Of a DNA stretch of 64,000 bases, positions 47,204 through 58,031 are shown piece by piece. The notes beneath the pieces are model-generated. The model ran no database searches. It saw nothing but the letters and a program-made list of their open reading frames with translations, and was not told where the DNA came from. This DNA comes from Linnemannia hyalina (lineage: Eukaryota > Mortierellomycota > Mortierellomycetes > Mortierellales > Mortierellaceae), in assembly GCA_019671135.1 (NCBI GenBank), contig JAHRHY010000019.1, positions 1,197,108-1,261,107 of the forward strand. The letters are read 5' to 3'. Position numbers and translations under genes: made by a program. Each line of letters begins with the position of its first letter. Positions within the stretch are counted from its first letter, which is position 1.

Positions 47204-49298
47204 CTACCAAAACTTTACATCTGGAGAGTACAATTTGGGCAATTCCTCGATCGTGAACCCCATGGCAATTAACTTCTGCTTTTGTTTGTTGTTGGTAAAT
47301 TTGTCTCGACTATAGTTACTGTCACCGTTTGCAGGTATCTTATACAGCAGTCCAACAATAATGTCCTCTTCGTACCTCTTGAGCAGATGACATCCGTCGA
47401 AAAGGTAGTTGGTTGCATATTCATGCTTCTTGTCAAACGAACATGTTGTCCATTTAATTTCGTCTTTATCTATGACGATTATACCCGAGGAGCTTTTATC
47501 TTTAGGGTACCTTTTCCACATAACATCCTCAGCATCTTTATCATCCTCAGCATCTTTATCATCTTCAGCATCGTTATCACCCTCAGCATCTTTGTCATCC
47601 TCAGCATCGTTATCACCCTCAGCATCTTTGTCATCTTTAGCATCTTTATCACCCACCGCATCTTTGTCATCCTCAGCATCTTTATCGCCCTCAGCATCTT
47701 TATCATCCTCACATGTGCTCTCATCTTTCTGTGGCAAGCTTTGCTTATGCTCATGCGGTTTAAATCCCATAGCAAACAACTTCTCTTTTTCCTTCTGGCT
47801 AAGAGAATGACACTCTACATTCTCTGCAGCAATATGGTCATCAGTCATCAAGCCGATTACAGTGTCTTTTTTGCGCATCTTGAGAATGTGCATTCCATTT
47901 ACAAGTACATTCTCGGAATATTCCAAGTACTTGTTAAGTTTTTTCCATATCACCTTGGATTTATCTGTTGGTCCTTCTACTGGTACTTCTTCTTCTACTT
48001 CGATCTCCTCGTTGAAAAGCGTCTTTCTCTCTTCATCAGACAATGGTTGAAGTTTCATCTTGCTAAGCATGGAGCGTTCCAAGATATCCAACTCTGGAAC
48101 ATCACCGACACCGCGCAGCCAGAGCATCAAGCGTAAACAGGCCAACGTATGTATTCTTTCCAGATAGCCTGACAATGTACTTGCCATTCATCGTAAACTT
48201 AGTTGCATACTCAAGCATGTCATTATTAGGATGAATCATCCATCCTCTGTCCTTCGCACGTGCTATGTCTTTCTCTGATCTAATGTTATGCACCGTTGTG
48301 GCCAGTGCAAATGTATGTTCATCTTTTCCATCCTTAGAAACGTCTACATTAGAAGATGGCTCTGCATTTTTGGGCATCTTTGAAGGCCTTTTCTTTCGAA
48401 GAGTCTTCTTCTTATCATCAGCAGAAGACTCTTCTATTTTTTCTACATCTGCAGGAGTTGCCTCTTGGAGTCCCATCTTTTGTAATATACGTGCCTCTTT
48501 TTCAGATATTTCCGGTACAGGAAGATTTTTGCCCATGAGCTCAGGTGGACACAATACAATGTAGAGATCCTTTTCCTTCAGCTTAATAATGTACTTGCCA
48601 TTTACAGTAAAGTTCTTTGCATACAGAAAAGCTGGATTAGTTGCATAACGCATCCATATGCCTGTATTAGCGAGTGGTACATTTTTCTTGGACGTTATGT
48701 CAACTACCTTTGGACTCAATGGAAAGGAGACGGCAATTTTATCTTCTTCATCATCATCGTCGGACGGCTCTTCATCCTCGGAAGTCATATCGTCATCAGA
48801 TGATACAAACTTAGAAGTATGTGTCTTCTTTAAAGCCTTGGAAGACTTGGGACGCGTAACGACAGGTGCATTCTTGTTACCACGTTTTATATGACCTCTA
48901 TCTTGATCTTGATGACGCCCACAGTATGTTTGACCAATTTTGGCTACACTACCACAATTAGCGCCCTTAATGGTTGTGCCTTGACACTTGCGCGCAGGAT
49001 CGTGGACATAACAATGCATGCCTTCATCGTCAACTTCCTTCATGCATTTACGCTTGGACTTGACGCACTTTGCTCCACAAAAGTAGTATCTCTCCACTTC
49101 CTTATCCCCATCAAGCGCCTTAAAGATCTTATTTGCATCTTTCTTGGTAAACTCCACTCCCTTCTTAGAAGAAAATGTCTCGAAGGCCTTGGTGATGAGC
49201 TCGATTGTAAGCTGAACGTACTGCATGTTTTTGGATATGAACAATATAGATTGTACTTGTGGTATGGTGGGTGTTGTCGCATTTTCGTGACTGTACAT
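47204..49298 (-). pseudogene. modular Cys-rich gene of possible large-DNA-virus origin, frameshifted
   Basis: From ATG 49298 a 398-codon frame ends near 48102; a second frame (to 47204) overlaps it and continues the same pattern, so one frameshift near 48115 appears to split a single gene of about 700 codons. The N-terminal part has a Cys/His-rich region (FCGAKCVKSKRKC, HCYVHD, KCQGTTIKGANC, YCGRHQDQ). It is followed by four diverged copies of a module W...YA-x(2)-F-x-NG-KYI-x(n)-VGL (NFTVNGKYIIKL, KFTMNGKYIVRL, NVLVNGMHILKM, NYLFDGCHLLKR) separated by acidic, Lys-rich linkers. Cys-rich CxGxTxKGxxC...YCxxH strings are known to me from giant-virus and related proteins, so an endogenised viral gene is possible. 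No capsid, polymerase or packaging gene is present here. Function unknown. Confidence 0.5.
47522..47711 (-). repeat. 18-bp coding minisatellite (DDKDAE/G units)
   Basis: About ten copies of an 18-bp unit (gcatctttatcatcctca on the plus strand) encode a DKDAED/DKDAEG acidic repeat inside the minus-strand gene. Unit variants alternate, as expected from slippage or unequal exchange. Confidence 0.9.
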
Positions 49299-49716
49299 TA
49301 TCAAGAAGCGTACTCAGTGAGATAATTAAGGGCAGTGTCCCTTAGTATTTAAACCCTAGACTTAGTAATAAACGATCCCCCATCTTCTTTCTCACTTACT
49401 CCAAGGTACGCTATATTTTTCATTTTTTTTAAGTGAAGATTCAAGGGTATCGTTTATTCGAAGTATCACACATTACATCCATCCATCCAAACCAATCCAT
49501 CAAAGCGCAAGGACAACGTCCATCAACAAGCGCGGTATCTATAACACGGAACCAAAGCACTCTCTTGAATAACACACGAACGATTATAGTGTAGTAGAGT
49601 CCAACGGACCAGATTTATAACAAGAGAGATCGGAAGAACAAAAGAAAGATCATTGTCATAACGTGATCTTGAATCAAAAAAAAAAAAAAAAAAAAAAAAA
49701 AAACTAATTGCTCATT
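49299..49716. other. region upstream of both the viral-like gene and the Ty3 polyprotein
   Basis: About 420 bases. The first 80 hold a TATTTAAA string (49345-49355) that could serve the minus-strand gene and an AATAAAC string. The rest leads into an A28 run (49676-49703) directly before the retroelement start. No terminal repeat matching sequence downstream of the element was found. Confidence 0.4.
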
Positions 49717-52700
49717 ATGCTACCCCATTCAAAAAACAGAAATGAATCAACTATGGGAAAAATAGCAAAGAGCAACGGCAAACGACCTCGAACCACCACC
49801 ATCATGGCACCAACAGCAGCAGCCATCGCCATCGGCACTATTGTAACGCCTAACGACCCCATCACGGAAGGAGCTACATCTTCCACCGCTGAAGTCATGG
49901 AATCGACAACGTCGATCAACTCTTCCGCTGGCGGCACTGAGCCAGATGCATTACTTGCACCGGTCGGAACAACATGGCAGGACAAGAACGCCGAGGATAA
50001 CGATTCCGATGTAGGAGACCAAGAAATGGAAGTCGACTCGGATACTGGTGTCACCGATCTATATCCCGGCACACCACCATCCAACTTCCGCGAAGTCGCA
50101 ACCAACACGCTAGCCAGTCTCAAAGCGGAGAACATCGCTCTATCCGAACAGATTGTGTACATGTCGACCCTTCTGGCAGGACGACCACCTCAGCACCTGC
50201 TCCAACACTATCAGCAACAAATTGCTATCAACAAAGACAAGGAGAAAGACAATGCACAATTGATCAAGCAACTGGAGTCATCGCTGTATGAGCTCAGGAT
50301 GAAGAAGCACCCAGGGTCCACCATCTCAGCACACTCCACCATATTAACGCCAACAGCAGCGACCGCAACAATTGCCAACAACACCCCAACGGCGGTAGTC
50401 GCAACATCAATGACCCAACAAGCGGCCATCAAACCAACACCCGACATGCCCAGATTCTCGTTGAATCCAGCCACAGCCTATGAAACCAATGAGACCAGAG
50501 TCTTTCTCGAGCGCTTCGCAACCCATCTCAAAACACGTCTCGGCATGGATACCTTCGAAAACGAGTGTCATCGGTATCTCATCGTCCTCACTAACGACGA
50601 CCATTATCAACAAGAGCTACAACGTCGATTCTCCGCCATCGAAGGAAACATCGGTTGGGACATGGCGGAGAAGGTATTCCTCAGCATCTGCCTCACCAAA
50701 GAGGAACGTTTGGAGAACATGCGGAACATGGCAGACGTGGGACGCAATATGGGCGAGACGTATAACCGTTATTCCGCTCGTATCCTTCGGCATGCACGAG
50801 TGAATGGAATCCAAGACGATAACGACATCATCCTTCATCAACTCGGGAGGTCGATCCCGGGGATGGAGTACGATTTCCTGCTCTTTAAGCATCAGATAAA
50901 GAACCCAGACGCCACAGCCTTTAAATCGATCAATACCCTATGTGCACTGATGAGCACATTAACGGGACCTGAGGATGCAATCGATCAACCTCGGGCAGTG
51001 GGACGATCTCAGGATCAATTGCAACAGCAGCAGCAGTCTTTTGGGCCACGGCACAACACCTTCACAAATGGAGTTCAAGGATCACGCGGAGCATCTCGCG
51101 GAGCACTCAGAGGAACTTTCCGAGGCCGAGGACAAGGGAGAATGAACCCCATGGGACGCAGCAACAGTCAGCCCCCTTTTGGGCAAACACCCGGGCAACC
51201 TCCTCGAGCAGGCATGAAGTTCTGCCAAGGCTGCAGCTGGAATAACTCGCACGAAACCAAGGACTGCCGATTCTGCACATTCTGCAGCAACAGGGGTCAC
51301 ACCTATGCAGACTGCCGCACAAGAATGCGTCAAGAACAACAGCAGAACGGTACTCAAGGTAAGCAATCTACCATCACCATAAATGCAATGAAACTAAATA
51401 ATTATGCTGGATTAACATTTAATCAAAGCAATAATAACACTGACATACCCTTCTCTCTGCAAAATAACCCGCAGGCAACCAGCAATCCTAATGATCACGC
51501 AGACAAGACGGACATTATGAGCCACTTGGTCGAGTCCCTCGACACTAAAAACATAAACAATAGCATTAGCAACATAAACAACATAGACAATATAGAACTG
51601 AATACACAACATACACAATGTGCCATAACAATCAAAAATAATGCTACTGGTGTTAATCGCATTCCTGTCATACAACGAGTACGTACAAACCCCACGCCTG
51701 CCACAACGGTGTCAGTGCCAAGCCCTTGTTTGGATATGCGTTTAGATGTTGAAAAGGGGGGAGAAATAAAGGAATGTCAATCAATTCAGAACGCAAAGAA
51801 AGAGGAATTTGCATTAAGCAGTCATACAACAAACAACAAAGCCACCGAAGAAGAGCCGGAACTAATTTCTCTTTCGCGTGCCCATAAGTTTACAATAAAA
51901 CAAGCACTTCACCTCCGCAACCAACAACAACTATCAAAGCAAGCAAGCACAAACAACCCAAGCATCACTGTCGCCTCATCATCCATTCTACCAGGATCAA
52001 CACAATTACACAATAACATTCGGGCGATACGACTTGAGGACACCCTTTTACAGGAACTGCTAGGAAAAATGGATTCGCTTAGCTTCTACAATACAACAAA
52101 CAATAAAACAATCACTTTGCGAGCACTACAAGCACCCAACATCTCCGACAGAGAAAAAAGAGTTCTCACTACCATCACATTCGAAGGAGAGAAGTACGAA
52201 GCACTAGTTGACACAGGAGCCACAGACTCTTGCATTCGTCGGGACATAGCAGAAAAACACAAAGTGAACATCAACCCAGTCGATGGAGTCATCACGCTCG
52301 TTGATCAGTCAATCACAATCCCAAGAACTGGAAGAACAGATAACATCGAACTACAGGTTGGAATTCACTATGTGTCAGCACCACTGGAGGTCATAGATCA
52401 GCAATATCCATTCACAATTGGAATCGATCTCTTCCACCGATTTGGACTGGGCATAACCGGACTACCTGACCCAGGAGCGGATGCTACAACTCTTCCAGAT
52501 CCAGATCCGGACCACAAACCTTCACTCATACCAGGAAAAATTCCAAGTCAGGAAAAAACAAAACAATATATCAAAGAAAAAGAAACCTTCCTCAAGGCTA
52601 TTGAAGGTGTACTAAAGGAGAATAAACAAGTTCCCGTCACCAGTCATTGTCCCGTTCCGGAAATGAAGGTATTTCTTCCTGTACCTGAAGGCACTGTGCT

Positions 52701-55464
52701 TTTTAGACGACCGCGTCCATTTGCAGAAAAACAAATTCCTATTTTCGATGAAGCAATCAGGAAATGGAAGAATGACGATGTAATCAAACTAGCCCCTGTA
52801 GGCAACGTCCATAACAATTCATTAACGCTAGCAGCAAAGAAAGATGCAGAAGGAAACAAAACACTATGGCGTGTGTGTCTTGATCCAAGACCCTTAAACA
52901 AACACCTACCAGACGACAATTATCCATTGCCACTTATACCAGATATTCTCAACCGCCTATCAGGCAACGCTGTGTACACCACGATCGATCTCACACAAGC
53001 ATACCACAGACTACCAATCCACGAAGAGGACCAACCTCTCACGGCATTCATGCATAAGGGTGCTCAATACATGTTCAAAAAAGCACCATTTGGTTTGAAG
53101 CCTCTGTCGAGTCTATTTCAGCGTGGAATGAACCGGATCCTCGGTGATCTACCGTTTGTGTGCAACTTTATTGATGACATCGTTATATTTTCACGTTCGA
53201 GAAAAGAGCACGCTGAACACGTAAAGATTGTAATTAAACGTCTCAACGAGGCAAAATTAATTATCAACCGCGATAAATGCAACTTCTTCAGCACACAGAT
53301 CTCACTCCTTGGATTCCTTGTGGGTCTCCATGGCAAGAGTGTTGACACCAAGAAGCTTGTGAACATGCACAAGGTGGAATATGCCACTTGCGCCAAACAA
53401 ATCCAATCTTACCTCGGAACGTGTAATTTTTTCCGTGAATATGTTCCAAACTTCAGTACGGTCGCAGCACCTCTAGATGCACTTCGCAGTCGAACCGACT
53501 CTTTCGTAATGAATGATGAGCAGAAGCGCGCCTTTGATGCACTACGAAATATCTTGCTCATAGCCCCTGTCTTGTCCTTCCCAGACTTCAGTCAACCTTT
53601 CTATGTAGCCACCGATGCTTCTAACGTCGGGATTGGCGCTGTACTCTATCAACTTCCAAAGGGTCCAAAGTACCCAGACACTATCAACTATATATCATTC
53701 ATGTCGCGATCTTTGCAAGATCGTGAACGCAGATATTCAGCAACGCATAGAGAATTGTTAGCGATTGTCTTTGCGCTCAATCGTTTTCACTACTACCTCT
53801 GGGGAAGACACTTTGACTTATATACCGATCATCGTTCACTTGTATACATCCATACTCAACCTGAGCTCAACTCAATGCTCACCAACTGGCAAGAAACAAT
53901 CTTAAACTATACTTTCACGGTGCACTATCGCCCAGGCATTCTTAACGTATTACCCGATGCCCTATCACGCCTATATCCAATTGAAATCACAAATAAAAAT
54001 ACAACTAAAGCTGATCAAAAGAAAATTATTTCCTACATGCATCTAATCCAAGATAAAGAAACTGAACGCAAAGAAGTAGATCCAGTTAAAAGAAACAATA
54101 TATTGTTTACAACCCATGCAATGGGACATATTGGAGCAAACGCAATGGTCAATTCTATTCATGAACAAGGACTTACTTGGCCTCATCTGTCACAAGAATG
54201 TGTCGATTTTATCAAACGATGCCGAGAATGTCAACGATTCAATATTGCACGAAAAGGATACCATCCTATGAAAGCCATCAATGCTCAACTTCCAGGAGAA
54301 CACATAGCCATTGATCTGGCAGGTCCGCTTCCGTTGACAAAGAACAAAAACGTCCGACTACTTGTAGTTGTTGATGTTTGTACGCGATTTGTTTTCTTGC
54401 GCGCCTTGCCAGACAAAAAAGGTCTAACTGTAGCCACTGCGCTATGGGAATTATTCTGTTTGATCGGCTTTCCTAAAATACTTCAATCTGACAATGGTGG
54501 AGAATTCGTCAATACAATTACAAAACTTTTGACCACAAAAATGTGCATCGACCATCGTCTTATTACCCCTTACCACCCTCGCGGCAATGGTGTGGCCGAA
54601 AACCATGTCAAAACAGCCGTACAAATGATCAGAAAACAAGTTCTCGAGGAGGGGCATATGTGGGACGAACACCTTCCTTTCATTCAATTATCGATGAACA
54701 CACGCATTGTATCACTACACAACTCATCTCCATTTTCACTCTTCTTTGCACGTCAAAACAACGGTTTCAGCCACTTCTGTGATGAGAAAAACAATCCATT
54801 AACACAAGATAAACTTCTTGAACGACTTGAGTACATGACCAAAACAGTCTTTCCAGCAATCAAAGAAAATACAGAGAACACTCAAAAGAGAATGATAGAG
54901 AGGTTCAATCGTACAGTATTACTCAACGAGTTCCCCGATGGAGCCAAAGTGATGACACTTGATCCAATTCTCGGCGAAAAATTATCACCAAGATATGAAG
55001 GACCATACACAGTAGTCAACCGCAACGCGGGTGGCGCATATATCCTTAAAGATGGAACTGGCGCTATTTTAGAAAGATCATACGCACCATCTCAACTCAA
55101 ACTGGTCCTTGACGACGCCGATGAATCAGACACCTATGAGGTGGAAAAAGTGGTAGCACATAGGCAACATACACATGACAGTACGAAGAAAGAATATTTC
55201 GTCAAATGGAAAAACTATTCCAACAAGCTCAACACCTGGGAACCAGAAGAGAACTTTGTTGAACGATCTTCTCTTACTTCCTACTGGAAAGATAAAGAAA
55301 ACATTAATGAACAGCCAAATCCTCTGATAACAGCCGATTCCCCTGCAGATTCTGATGATGAACAAGAAGAACAACAAGACGAAGAACAACATAAAGGAGG
55401 CCATCCATGTTCGGCTCCACCAACCATAGACTACAGTATAAAAATATCTGTCAACACCTATTAA
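49717..55464 (+). CDS. Ty3/gypsy (chromodomain-type) Gag-Pol polyprotein
   Basis: A single open frame of about 1915 residues. Order: Gag (about 1-600) with a CCHC knuckle (CTFCSNRGHTYADC, about 523-536); protease with LVDTGATDS (about 833); reverse transcriptase (RVCLDPRPLNKHL, TTIDLTQAYHRLP, FIDDIVIFS near 1154); RNase H (VATDASNVGIGAVLY near 1300, YTDHRSLVYI); integrase zinc region (HAMGH...CRECQRF near 1470) and core (IDLAGPLP, QSDNGGEF, GVAENHV); chromodomain (YEVEKVVAH...YFVKWKNYSNKLNTWEPEENF, about 1809-1870). All catalytic residues are present and no stop interrupts it. The last ~23 codons are not the element's own: the frame runs into fold-back element A at 55396. No flanking terminal repeats are recognised, so the copy may be 3'-truncated. 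Start is the first ATG in frame, straight after an A28 run. Confidence 0.95.
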   Translation: MLPHSKNRNESTMGKIAKSNGKRPRTTTIMAPTAAAIAIGTIVTPNDPITEGATSSTAEVMESTTSINSSAGGTEPDALLAPVGTTWQDKNAEDNDSDVGDQEMEVDSDTGVTDLYPGTPPSNFREVATNTLASLKAENIALSEQIVYMSTLLAGRPPQHLLQHYQQQIAINKDKEKDNAQLIKQLESSLYELRMKKHPGSTISAHSTILTPTAATATIANNTPTAVVATSMTQQAAIKPTPDMPRFSLNPATAYETNETRVFLERFATHLKTRLGMDTFENECHRYLIVLTNDDHYQQELQRRFSAIEGNIGWDMAEKVFLSICLTKEERLENMRNMADVGRNMGETYNRYSARILRHARVNGIQDDNDIILHQLGRSIPGMEYDFLLFKHQIKNPDATAFKSINTLCALMSTLTGPEDAIDQPRAVGRSQDQLQQQQQSFGPRHNTFTNGVQGSRGASRGALRGTFRGRGQGRMNPMGRSNSQPPFGQTPGQPPRAGMKFCQGCSWNNSHETKDCRFCTFCSNRGHTYADCRTRMRQEQQQNGTQGKQSTITINAMKLNNYAGLTFNQSNNNTDIPFSLQNNPQATSNPNDHADKTDIMSHLVESLDTKNINNSISNINNIDNIELNTQHTQCAITIKNNATGVNRIPVIQRVRTNPTPATTVSVPSPCLDMRLDVEKGGEIKECQSIQNAKKEEFALSSHTTNNKATEEEPELISLSRAHKFTIKQALHLRNQQQLSKQASTNNPSITVASSSILPGSTQLHNNIRAIRLEDTLLQELLGKMDSLSFYNTTNNKTITLRALQAPNISDREKRVLTTITFEGEKYEALVDTGATDSCIRRDIAEKHKVNINPVDGVITLVDQSITIPRTGRTDNIELQVGIHYVSAPLEVIDQQYPFTIGIDLFHRFGLGITGLPDPGADATTLPDPDPDHKPSLIPGKIPSQEKTKQYIKEKETFLKAIEGVLKENKQVPVTSHCPVPEMKVFLPVPEGTVLFRRPRPFAEKQIPIFDEAIRKWKNDDVIKLAPVGNVHNNSLTLAAKKDAEGNKTLWRVCLDPRPLNKHLPDDNYPLPLIPDILNRLSGNAVYTTIDLTQAYHRLPIHEEDQPLTAFMHKGAQYMFKKAPFGLKPLSSLFQRGMNRILGDLPFVCNFIDDIVIFSRSRKEHAEHVKIVIKRLNEAKLIINRDKCNFFSTQISLLGFLVGLHGKSVDTKKLVNMHKVEYATCAKQIQSYLGTCNFFREYVPNFSTVAAPLDALRSRTDSFVMNDEQKRAFDALRNILLIAPVLSFPDFSQPFYVATDASNVGIGAVLYQLPKGPKYPDTINYISFMSRSLQDRERRYSATHRELLAIVFALNRFHYYLWGRHFDLYTDHRSLVYIHTQPELNSMLTNWQETILNYTFTVHYRPGILNVLPDALSRLYPIEITNKNTTKADQKKIISYMHLIQDKETERKEVDPVKRNNILFTTHAMGHIGANAMVNSIHEQGLTWPHLSQECVDFIKRCRECQRFNIARKGYHPMKAINAQLPGEHIAIDLAGPLPLTKNKNVRLLVVVDVCTRFVFLRALPDKKGLTVATALWELFCLIGFPKILQSDNGGEFVNTITKLLTTKMCIDHRLITPYHPRGNGVAENHVKTAVQMIRKQVLEEGHMWDEHLPFIQLSMNTRIVSLHNSSPFSLFFARQNNGFSHFCDEKNNPLTQDKLLERLEYMTKTVFPAIKENTENTQKRMIERFNRTVLLNEFPDGAKVMTLDPILGEKLSPRYEGPYTVVNRNAGGAYILKDGTGAILERSYAPSQLKLVLDDADESDTYEVEKVVAHRQHTHDSTKKEYFVKWKNYSNKLNTWEPEENFVERSSLTSYWKDKENINEQPNPLITADSPADSDDEQEEQQDEEQHKGGHPCSAPPTIDYSIKISVNTY

Positions 55465-55846
55465 AACAGTGTATTCCTTGAGAGTACAACAAATCTCATC
55501 AGCTTTTTCCTTCCACCAGTCTCCATTTTCTACATTCACCACCACTACTTTGTAACATCATCTACTTTAGCTGAGAAAGCCTTGGACATGATCATCTCAT
55601 ATTGGATCCTAGATATTACAGATAGTAATTTCCTTTCCAATATGAGATGATCATGTCCAAGGCTTTCTCAGCTAAAGTAGATGATGTTACAAAGTAGTGG
55701 TGGTGAATGTAGAAAATGGAGACTGGTGGAAGGAAAAAGCTGATGAGATTTGTTGTACTCTCAAGGAATACACTGTTTTAATAGGTGTTGACAGATATTT
55801 TTATACTGTAGTCTATGGTTGGTGGAGCCGAACATGGATGGCCTCC
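55396..55846. mobile_element. fold-back element A, copy 2 (full, 451 bp)
   Basis: Starts GGAGGCCATCCATGTTCGG and ends CGAACATGGATGGCCTCC. The two halves (about 55396-55610 and 55632-55846) are near-perfect inverted copies around a short centre with cctagatattacagatag. It interrupts the 3' end of the Gag-Pol frame and supplies its stop codon. No clear target duplication (AAA on the left, TAG on the right). Confidence 0.85.
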
Positions 55847-56438
55847 TAGTAGAGCATTTGTTTTCGTGTTTATATAATTAGCGATGGTTACTAATATCTC
55901 CTTTTCATGATATATCCTATGTGTATATCCAATATAGCACTCGTGATACTGGTGATGATGTAGTGGTAGTTTTAAAAAAAAGTTGGATCCCGATTTTTTA
56001 AAAAAGTAGCATAGTGGCTTTAACAAACATTGGTTGTTGGAAAGAAAGGGTAGCTGATACGTTTTTAATGGCGTTATTGCTACACTTTCTCAACAATCTT
56101 CGACATTCGACATTTGACATTCGGCATTCGATTCGACAGCTGACAAACTGTAGTTATTACCACAGTTATGATATTTGATATGAACGCATTTTGGATTACC
56201 TCGTGATTATTGTGATGTTTAATTTTAATACATTCTTGATAAACTCGTAAGTATTACAATGTTTAATGTTGACATACTTTAGGTAAGCCCACGATTTGCA
56301 CGACGTTTAATATTATTACACTTTGGTTAACTTACAATTGTTATAGCATTTATTGTTATACAGATTGTAGGTAATTACGACAATGGTAAAAACAGAGATA
56401 TCGCAATTAGACCATGTATTGTGGGTAGTTGTAGATAG
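55847..56438. other. spacer, possibly the displaced 3' part of the retroelement
   Basis: AT-rich sequence with short CGACATTCGACATTTGAC-type tandem units (56100-56145). No gene or terminal repeat recognised. Confidence 0.35.
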
Positions 56439-56932
56439 CGGCCCCTTCATGTGCAGAGGATATAAAAAGGCATATAAAAAATATCCAAAGTCCAAGGAAC
56501 GGAGTGTTGACTTCCATAACTGGCATATCTCTTCATAGTGGGCAACAGAACACAGAATAAAATAGCAATAGACAGCACAAGAATTTTTAAAATGTAATCT
56601 CTCCCCTGTATTTCACGACAAAGATACAGTTGAGAATACAAGTGCTTTAGATGATCACATACAAGAACTACTCTGTCGAATCTTGCAGTGAGGGTTACAG
56701 GTTAATAGTAGATGGACATATTCAAGAGTTTGGTGTGCGAAAAATAAGAAGACTTTGTTGTTTGGAGAATAGGTTGGTGTTTAGTAGGATAGTTAAACAA
56801 AAAATGTTACAATGGTTGTCTTATATGCTTGGTATCATATATACATTCTCCTCTAATGGACGCGGTGGATATCGTCAAGATCTGCAGAGATGTAACAAAC
56901 ACCATATGATAATTTGGACTTGAAAGGCCTCC
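56439..56932 (-). mobile_element. element B, copy 3
   Basis: 494 bp, same length as copies 2 and 4 and virtually identical to copy 2 (46587-47080). Its right end joins directly to a truncated element A (56933). Confidence 0.85.
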
Positions 56933-57230
56933 TTTGTAACATCATCTACTTTAGCTGAGAAAGCCTTGGACATGATCATCTCATATTGGATCCTAGATAT
57001 TACAGATAGTAATTTCCTTTCCAATATGAGATGATCATGTCCAAGGCTTTCTCAGCTAAAGTAGATGATGTTACAAAGTAGTGGTGGTGAATGTAGAAAA
57101 TGGAGACTGGTGGAAGGAAAAAGCTGATGAGATTTGTTGTACTATCAAGGAACACACTGTTTTAATAGGTGTTGACAGATATTTTTATACTGTAGTCTAT
57201 GGTTGGTGGAGCCGAACATGGATGGCCTCC
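56933..57230. mobile_element. fold-back element A, copy 3, left end missing
   Basis: Begins TTTGTAACATCATCTACTTT, a point about 150 bp inside copy 2, then follows it to the GATGGCCTCC end. It includes the same central string and a full right arm. The junction with element B copy 3 is exact at GGCCTCC|TTTG. Confidence 0.85.
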
Positions 57231-57537
57231 TTAGGGTTTCTTTTATTTCTGGCATATACCCAATTTCCTTGCTTACAGTACGATGATTATTACGTGGTGT
57301 AATTGTTGGCCATCCAGCGTTGAGGAAAGTCCAATGGTCATCAAGCAGTTGTTGGAAGTGTTTTGTTAGATCCATAATAATATTTATGTATTGGATTGTC
57401 ATGACGTTAACCAACAATAACAATTTTTTAAAAAGGCTTATACTTAACTGCATACACAACAGCATGTAGGATGGTATCTATCATATAGCAAGCACATAGT
57501 TGAGAATACAAATATATTTTTATATTTTTTTCGGTAG
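57231..57537. other. spacer
   Basis: About 300 bases with no gene or known repeat. A 3-bp TAG precedes element B copy 4. Confidence 0.35.
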
Positions 57538-58031
57538 GGGCCCCTTCATGTGCAGAGGATATAAAAAGGCATATAAAAAATATCCAAAGCCCAAGGAACG
57601 GAGTGTTTACTTCCATAACTGACATATCTCTTCATAGTGGGCAACAGAACACAGAATAAAATAGCAATAGACAGCACATGTTTTTTTAAAATGTAATCTC
57701 TCCCCTGTATTTCGCCCCAAAGATACAGTTGAGAGTACAAGTGCTTTAGATGATGACATACAAGAACTACTCTGGCGAATCTTGCAGTGAGGGTTACAGG
57801 TTAATAGTAGATGGACATATTCAAGAGTGTGGTGTGCGAAAAATAAGAAGACTTTGTTGTTTGGAGAATAGGTTGGTGTTTAGTAGGATAGTTAAACAAA
57901 AAATGTTACAATGGTTGTCTTATATGCTTGGTATCATATATACATTCTCATCCCATAGTCGCTATGGATATTGTCGAGATCTACAGAGATGTAACAAACA
58001 CCATATGATAACTTGGACCTGAAAGGCCTCC
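57538..58031 (-). mobile_element. element B, copy 4
   Basis: 494 bp, starts GGGCCCCTTCATGTGC and ends CTGAAAGGCCTCC. Internal variants (ttcgccccaaag, catcccatagtcgc) match copy 1 rather than copies 2 and 3, so the family has two subgroups. Flanks are TAG and TAA. Confidence 0.85.

Noticed and set aside
47282..48136. 284-codon plus-strand frame
   Set aside because: It lies opposite the modular minus-strand gene and its Ile/Phe repeats mirror the acidic minisatellite.
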